The notes under the pieces: model-generated
Databases searched by the model: none
What the model was told of the DNA's origin: nothing
What the model saw: the letters and a program-made list of their open reading frames with translations, nothing else
Source: Acidimicrobiaceae bacterium
GTDB taxonomy: Bacteria; Actinomycetota; Acidimicrobiia; Acidimicrobiales; Ilumatobacteraceae
Reading direction: 5' to 3'
DNA length: 64,000 nucleotides
Assembly (NCBI GenBank): GCA_020637235.1
Contig: JACJWG010000002.1
Location: 437,062 to 501,061, forward strand
Part shown: one piece after another, positions 61,201 to 64,000 of the stretch
Position numbering within the stretch: the first letter of the stretch is position 1
How the letters are laid out: the number at the start of each line of letters is the position of its first letter
Made by a program: the position numbers and the translations under genes

Positions 61201-63667
61201 CGTCGTTCCAGATCCGGATCGTGTAGGTGACGGTGTCACCGGCCACCTGTGCCGTCGACGCGTCGTTGTTCTTGTCGAGATGCACCTGCGGCTCGGTCCA
61301 CTCGACGGTCGACTCGTCGCGGTACTGGAACACCGTGCCCGCCGTGTTGCGGGTGGTCATCTTCATCAGGTTCGCGTTGATGTCGTACGCGGCGCTGAGG
61401 TTCGGATCGAGCATGCGGGCGGCGATCGTCCAGTGGAACTGCTGGCCCGACGGTGCGGACGGCACCTGCGAGTCGCCGTCGACGACGAAGGTGACGACGT
61501 CGTTCGCTCCGGAGGTGTCCTCGCTCACGGTGGTGCCGGCGAGGGTGTCGGCCGAGCCACCGGTGGTGACGCGCCGAGCCGAGCCGGTGACGTACTCGAA
61601 CTGGGCGGGCAGCAGGTCCTGGATCTCGACACCGTCCGCATCGATGAACGCCGGGAAGCTGGCGCGCAGGTCGAAGCAGACGTAGTCGCCGGGACCGAAG
61701 CCGGTGACCGGGTTCGAGCTCGGTCCGTCCACCCAGGTGATCCCGGTGCCGGCCTGGCACAGATCGCCCACGGTGCCGGCGGTGATGCCGGAACCGGCGT
61801 CGAGGGCGTCGGTGTAGGTGGACACCCGCTTGTCGATCGTCGGGCCGATGCCGTCGATCGACGCCTGCGACACGTCGAAGTCGAGCTGGCCGTCGGGCTC
61901 GGGATCGCCGTCGACCGCGTCGATGGCGGGGTCGCGGCGGAAGTCGAGCGCCTCGAGGGCGACGTCGTTGGTGAGCGAGTCGAAGTTCAGCACCGGCCGC
62001 CCCGCCTCGTTGGCGCCGTTCTCCTGATAGTGGGTGCGCACCCGCGACTCGAAGGTCATGGTGATCGTCGAGCTGTGCGCGAGCGACGCCAGGCCGGCAA
62101 CGGTCGGCGCGTCCCAGACGAGGGTCCACGTGCCGTCGGCGTTCTCCGTCGCCGAGGTGAACGGCGCGGCAACGGGCCCAGAACCGGTGTCGATCGTCGG
62201 GTCGGCACCGGTGCCGCAGTCGACGTCGATCGCACCGGACGCGATCGGGCAGAGACCGTCGGGCAGGGTGTCGGTCACGACGAGGGAGGTGGTGTCGCGG
62301 TACTCGCCGGTCTGGATGGTGAGCGTGGTGGTGACGACGGTGCCCTGGATCACCTGACCACTCATCGACTTGCGGATGACGAGGTCCTCCGCGGTGTTGG
62401 TCGACTGGGTCTGGTCGGTGAGGACCGGGTTGGTGCCCGTGGTGGACGGACCCTGGAACACGCCGGTCGCCGAGAGGCTGTTGGTGACGTCGCCCTCGGT
62501 GGCCGACTCCGACGTCGGGGCGCCCGAGTTGTTGTCGAGGTTGCGGCCCTGGCCGAGGCTCGCGGCCGACGGGGTGGCGCCGGTCCAGGTGTTGGTGTTC
62601 TCGCGCAGCGGGATGCCGGCGAGGTAGGTGATCTCGAGGATCGCGTTCGCGGCGAGGTTCGCCGAACCGCCGAGGGAGGCGCTGTCCCACACCACCTGCG
62701 TCGAGCCGCCGGCGAGGGTGGTGATCGTCGCCGGCGTGAAGCAGGTCGCGGTGAGCGGGCTCGACGCCAGCCGGCCCGATCCCGTGTACTCCTCGACGCC
62801 GCCGCTCGGATTGGTGGGCGCGTCGGTGGTGTTGTCGCTGCCGGACGCGTACGCGCTGAAGCCGACGTACGCGCAGCCGAGGAACTCGAGCGACGGCGGC
62901 AGGACGTCGGTGATCGTGAACGCGTTGGTGGCGGCTTCGGGATTGTTGCGCACCCGGAGCGTGTAGATCTTCGGTTCGCTGCCGTGCACGCCGCGCAGCA
63001 GCTCGCCCTCGCCGGCGTCGCCGCTGTCCTTCTCGGCGATGAACGCAGCGATCGTCGTGCCGGCGGACGTCCCGGTGGCGTAGCCGTCGTTGTGCGTGCC
63101 GGTCGGCTGGCCGTTGACGTCGAAGTCGGGGACGTCGAACGCGACGTCGCTCACGTACGCGCCACCGGAGGTGGCGAACGAGCTGCCGACCTGGTTGGTC
63201 GACAGGTTGTTGTCCGGGTTGGTGTCGATGCCGTACCCGATGCTGGTGCAGCTCCCGCCGAGCAGGTCGGACACGTTCTCCCAGATCACGGTGGTCTCGC
63301 CGGCATTGGGCTGGTTCGCCACGGTGCGGGTGGGAGCCGGGTTCGCGTTCACCATCGACAAGCCGGCCGGGATCACGTCGCGGAACGACAGGTTGTAGCC
63401 GTCGGTGCCCGTCGGGTTGCAGGCCCGCAGCGACACCGCGGTGGTGGCGCCGATGAGCGTCCGCGTGTCGGCGGTCTTCGTGAAGGTGATGTTCGGGTTG
63501 CCGTCGGCATCGGCGACCGGCGCGTCGACGTCGGCGGTGATCACGAGCGCGGACGCCAGCGTGGTGAGGCCGAGCACGATCGCGGCGAGCTCGCGTCGCG
63601 ACGGTCGACGGCGTCGACGATCGGCGGCCGGCGGCCGGGTCGTGGCGGGTGCGGGGGTGACGTGCAT
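55298..63667 (-). CDS. Giant LPATG-anchored surface protein with DUF11 and SdrD-B repeats
   Basis: 2,789 residues. A basic signal region (residues 1-50) is followed by about 1,840 residues of DUF11-type beta repeats, recurring as KSV/DKxVS...DTLPxG...VTYTxxV blocks. Five SdrD-B-like domains (about 1895-2500) each open with G(S/D)xxWxDxDxDG and end before LPxGxYxV. Two further DUF11 domains lie at about 2500-2740. The end is a sortase signal: LPATG (2752-2756), a hydrophobic helix and RRRR. The product should be wall-anchored, an adhesin or stalk. AAGGG lies 6 nt upstream of the ATG. No sortase gene is in the window. Confidence 0.93.
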   Translation of the reverse strand: MHVTPAPATTRPPAADRRRRRPSRRELAAIVLGLTTLASALVITADVDAPVADADGNPNITFTKTADTRTLIGATTAVSLRACNPTGTDGYNLSFRDVIPAGLSMVNANPAPTRTVANQPNAGETTVIWENVSDLLGGSCTSIGYGIDTNPDNNLSTNQVGSSFATSGGAYVSDVAFDVPDFDVNGQPTGTHNDGYATGTSAGTTIAAFIAEKDSGDAGEGELLRGVHGSEPKIYTLRVRNNPEAATNAFTITDVLPPSLEFLGCAYVGFSAYASGSDNTTDAPTNPSGGVEEYTGSGRLASSPLTATCFTPATITTLAGGSTQVVWDSASLGGSANLAANAILEITYLAGIPLRENTNTWTGATPSAASLGQGRNLDNNSGAPTSESATEGDVTNSLSATGVFQGPSTTGTNPVLTDQTQSTNTAEDLVIRKSMSGQVIQGTVVTTTLTIQTGEYRDTTSLVVTDTLPDGLCPIASGAIDVDCGTGADPTIDTGSGPVAAPFTSATENADGTWTLVWDAPTVAGLASLAHSSTITMTFESRVRTHYQENGANEAGRPVLNFDSLTNDVALEALDFRRDPAIDAVDGDPEPDGQLDFDVSQASIDGIGPTIDKRVSTYTDALDAGSGITAGTVGDLCQAGTGITWVDGPSSNPVTGFGPGDYVCFDLRASFPAFIDADGVEIQDLLPAQFEYVTGSARRVTTGGSADTLAGTTVSEDTSGANDVVTFVVDGDSQVPSAPSGQQFHWTIAARMLDPNLSAAYDINANLMKMTTRNTAGTVFQYRDESTVEWTEPQVHLDKNNDASTAQVAGDTVTYTIRIWNDGNIAADDLEVWDRLPTGIQCADVVALGGATCASDVLVWDATDIPTVAENTTLGTAPVTLTYQVLLPTTVDPARTYTNTAGVRRYQADTNASDAPYVYYPATNIDPTVTPNTTAAHDTSQITIRAASTTKVQQSSVNETGNPANAVPATTAERATIGETLTYTVTATIPEGTTVVDARLSDTLNGNLVLHATPTWTFNAVVDDPAWTLTAPAIGAGGTVRLDRAGSYTNAPSSGDDTLVLTIVARVASGVAGNTITNQGQFSYLPDPAIGTTRVNVNSSTINTTIVEPAITMTKNENDADDIVSPGDSLTYTLTINATSGTNRSPAHDLVIVDTIPAGLTVKNGGVDVLDGGTVNPDGGIWNQTARTITWDVTTTAGKLSTIDPGSNTTLSYAVEVDDPAVSGSIFTNNVTAAASSMLGAITGERTTYSANATDTVTAPQATIAKSVSPANATIGDTVTYTVDVTVPAGITTYDLTVLDTLPDGVDFQNFGTFTYTGTSTGCPLLAGAQGIAGQTNNGDGSTTVGFFVDDFASPSTNSCVIRMTYTAWIDDTYVPEGTPVVAGNTLVNSARAYWNQLNSVSSVPATPPAPGGFTRNAGPATATVTVREPSVRIDKDVSQTPCDATPGNVGDADNCNTDIGSSYTYTLTVTNSSTTWAAHDISVVDAPDGDLVNVVVPASAGPITVVDGTAPNLEWLISTIAPNSSVTITYTADLAASAALHDGEQILNVADVPTYYGASEATRLADGLASWRTYGQGGVGGDVTADSVVMTVGFPHVTIDKSAVSDATDARVGVPFTWQLVATNNATEPTAAAYDVDLDDVLPAGWVYSAGSASVVTPYGTTAVEPVCSPDCTTPGATLLWTDVVSGLGQPLNPGATVTIQFAAVPQSSLLTVGTTGTANPHTNTGGVPDAEDVTGATSNLDGDYTGPDDTASAVIRRTDLSVTKVPSAGPYSFGSEINWTITVSNSGPDTATGVTVRDQLPVGLVYVTTVSATQGSYDDGTGIWTVGTIANGNSATLVVRTRLNQIGAITNRAEVQASNQWDVDSTPNSQLAVADEDDDDTATITAVSTSLGDHIWYDIDGDGTADVGEPGIPGVTVTLESAGLDNVFGTTDDFFGPDGVSGGGDDITVTSAVTNATGFYGFSNLPTGDYRVRVDHTTLPAGMAPTYNDDVTIDHLSSTITLTSSTGYLGADFGYTGTGSLGDTIWLDLDASGGATRDPGEPGIPAIDVTLVWGGFDGDLSTTSDNVSYPVDTTDGSGQYLFTLLPAGPYRLDADGADIPAGTTPTYDLDGTASANQVTTSLAAGQSRTDVDLSYTGNGSIGDTIWYDRDGDGVLDGDETGLAGVDVTVVWFGADGVAGGGDDVSFTTTTSAGGTYLVDHLPAGTYTVTVDQTDLPAGMVPTHDLDGTGTAHTTTATLSDGQDRVDADFGYRGVASVGDHVWYDLDGDGSASPEPGEPGLANVTVTVVWAGPDATFGNADDVTIVTTTDANGDYLVDHLPYGPVRVTLDPADLPGFEATYDGDGLGTAHRVDVVLAIDDPMTVGVDEANVMSADFSYTGTGSLGDLVWEDVDADGTRNGAETGFAGVDVTVTWAGLDGVAGTGDDVVFATATGTDGDYLVERLPAGGYTVVVDTADLPAGMVSVSEPDAVRDSRTSTTLAAGQDRTDADFGYRLQADLSIDKSHTGRFEVDRNGVYTMAIRNAGPAAAATPRVTDVLPAGLGFVSATTATSGVTCAAAGQTVTCDLPTMAVDDSITITLTVSVARAAAPGVTNTASVLSVTHDPDTTNNTDSDPTEVPLADLQLAKRLDGALVRNATVTYVLDATNLGPSPSSSAVAITDTLPEGLTFVDATGVGVSCTAEGQVVRCLTAAPMAVGATVTVNVRVRVTAPSGATIVNSATVGESDSSAPGDPVLVNNDASTPATTVSANLPATGWALMARWLQIAGVALGLGALVVVFARRRRPSLG

Positions 63668-63880
63668 GGGATGCCCTTCGACGTGTTACCGACCTGGGTC
63701 GGCGACCTGCTCGATGGCGTGGGCTCCCTCCGCACGACCATCGTGATCACACGCGGCGGTGCGGGTGACCTCCTCGGTGATCGACCCCGATCGTCCGGGC
63801 TTGAGCGGAGATGTCAGGAGTTCGTCAAGAAGCACCAGCTCAGTGGTGCAATCCCCTCGATCGCGGGGTCGGCGGTGGTC

Positions 63881-64000
63881 TCAGCGGGACGCCGGACGGG
63901 GCTCGTGCGTGCCGTACAGCACGAGTGCTGCGGCGACGGCGACGAAGCCGAGCATGAACCACGCCATCGGGCGGGTGGTGCCGTCGAACGCACCCGTCGC
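63881..64000 (-). CDS. C-terminal end of a probable MFS transporter (truncated)
   Basis: Only the last 39 codons are visible, ending at a TGA at 63883. The residues ATGAFDGTTRPMAWFMLGFVAVAAALVLYG, then HEPRPASR, match the final transmembrane helix and cytosolic tail of drug-resistance MFS (Bcr/CflA-like) transporters. The rest lies outside the window, so family is tentative. It is in the same direction as the giant gene, 213 bp upstream of it. Confidence 0.5.
   Translation of the reverse strand, partial: ATGAFDGTTRPMAWFMLGFVAVAAALVLYGTHEPRPASR

Noticed and set aside
63668..63880. Possible c-di-GMP-type riboswitch upstream of the giant gene
   Set aside because: Some GGTCGCC/GGTAAC-like strings appear, but the invariant GEMM elements (GGGCAAACC, ACGCAAAGC) are absent. 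No riboswitch is supported.

Overview
The window is 64 kb of very GC-rich DNA with gene content and order typical of the chromosomal replication-origin region of an actinobacterium. The best guess is the class Acidimicrobiia (Ilumatobacter-like). That rests on high GC, the actinobacterial families present (DUF3566, DUF5318, DUF6049, Jag/KhpB, DciA, CwlM) and several lineage-specific departures; I could not run a phylogeny. No IS element, prophage, CRISPR array or rRNA was seen. One tRNA (Ile-GAU) is present.

Layout. 0-4.4 kb (minus): an operon of an EF-G-like GTPase, tryptophan 2,3-dioxygenase, an Asp-nucleophile alpha/beta hydrolase, a small zinc ribbon and a truncated membrane protein. 4.4-8 kb: a PspC-type sensor kinase/response regulator pair divergent from a PspC/LiaF-like membrane protein. 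8-14.3 kb: a molybdopterin oxidoreductase, a PRC/MgtE-N/CBS protein with DUF1003, and a short minus-strand operon (small protein, NAD(P)-binding protein, hydrolase). 14.3-25.2 kb (minus): dnaA-dnaN-recF-dciA-gyrB-gyrA-(TadE-like)-DUF3566-tRNA-Ile. 25.7-31.6 kb (plus): rpmH-rnpA-yidD-yidC-jag-rsmG-[four parS]-parA-parB. 31.8-41.9 kb (minus): a cell-envelope/redox cluster, GNAT-DUF6049-DegV-Ser/Thr kinase-ECF sigma-anti-sigma-small membrane protein-trxB-trxA-cwlM. 42-46.3 kb (plus): HDAC-like deacetylase, PcnA, GGDEF/EAL protein. 46.3-55.2 kb: methyltransferase, DUF5318, DinB, secreted rhodanese, then rpsF-ssb-rpsR-rplI-dnaB, SRPBCC/ArsR, a DUF6687-like protein, VOC protein and small membrane protein. 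55.3-63.7 kb: one giant LPATG-anchored surface protein (2,789 aa). The window ends in the 3' end of a probable MFS transporter.

The stretch from dnaA to pcnA closely follows the Mycobacterium tuberculosis order (dnaA, rpmH, rnpA, yidC, jag, gid, parA, parB, cwlM, trxC, trxB2, rsmA, sigM, mviN, Rv3909, pcnA). The main exception is the mviN/murJ slot. It holds a free-standing, apparently active kinase with a transmembrane segment and the discoidin-like extracellular domain that in mycobacteria is fused to MurJ; the flippase itself is absent. CwlM appears to have lost all of its amidase ligands. Together these suggest a re-wired peptidoglycan-control module.

Other notable signals are four parS sites at about 42-bp spacing beside parA, a CstR/CsoR-like palindrome directly before a secreted rhodanese gene, and a recurrent TAGCCT-type -10 element 6-9 nt before many start codons, which implies widespread leaderless transcription.
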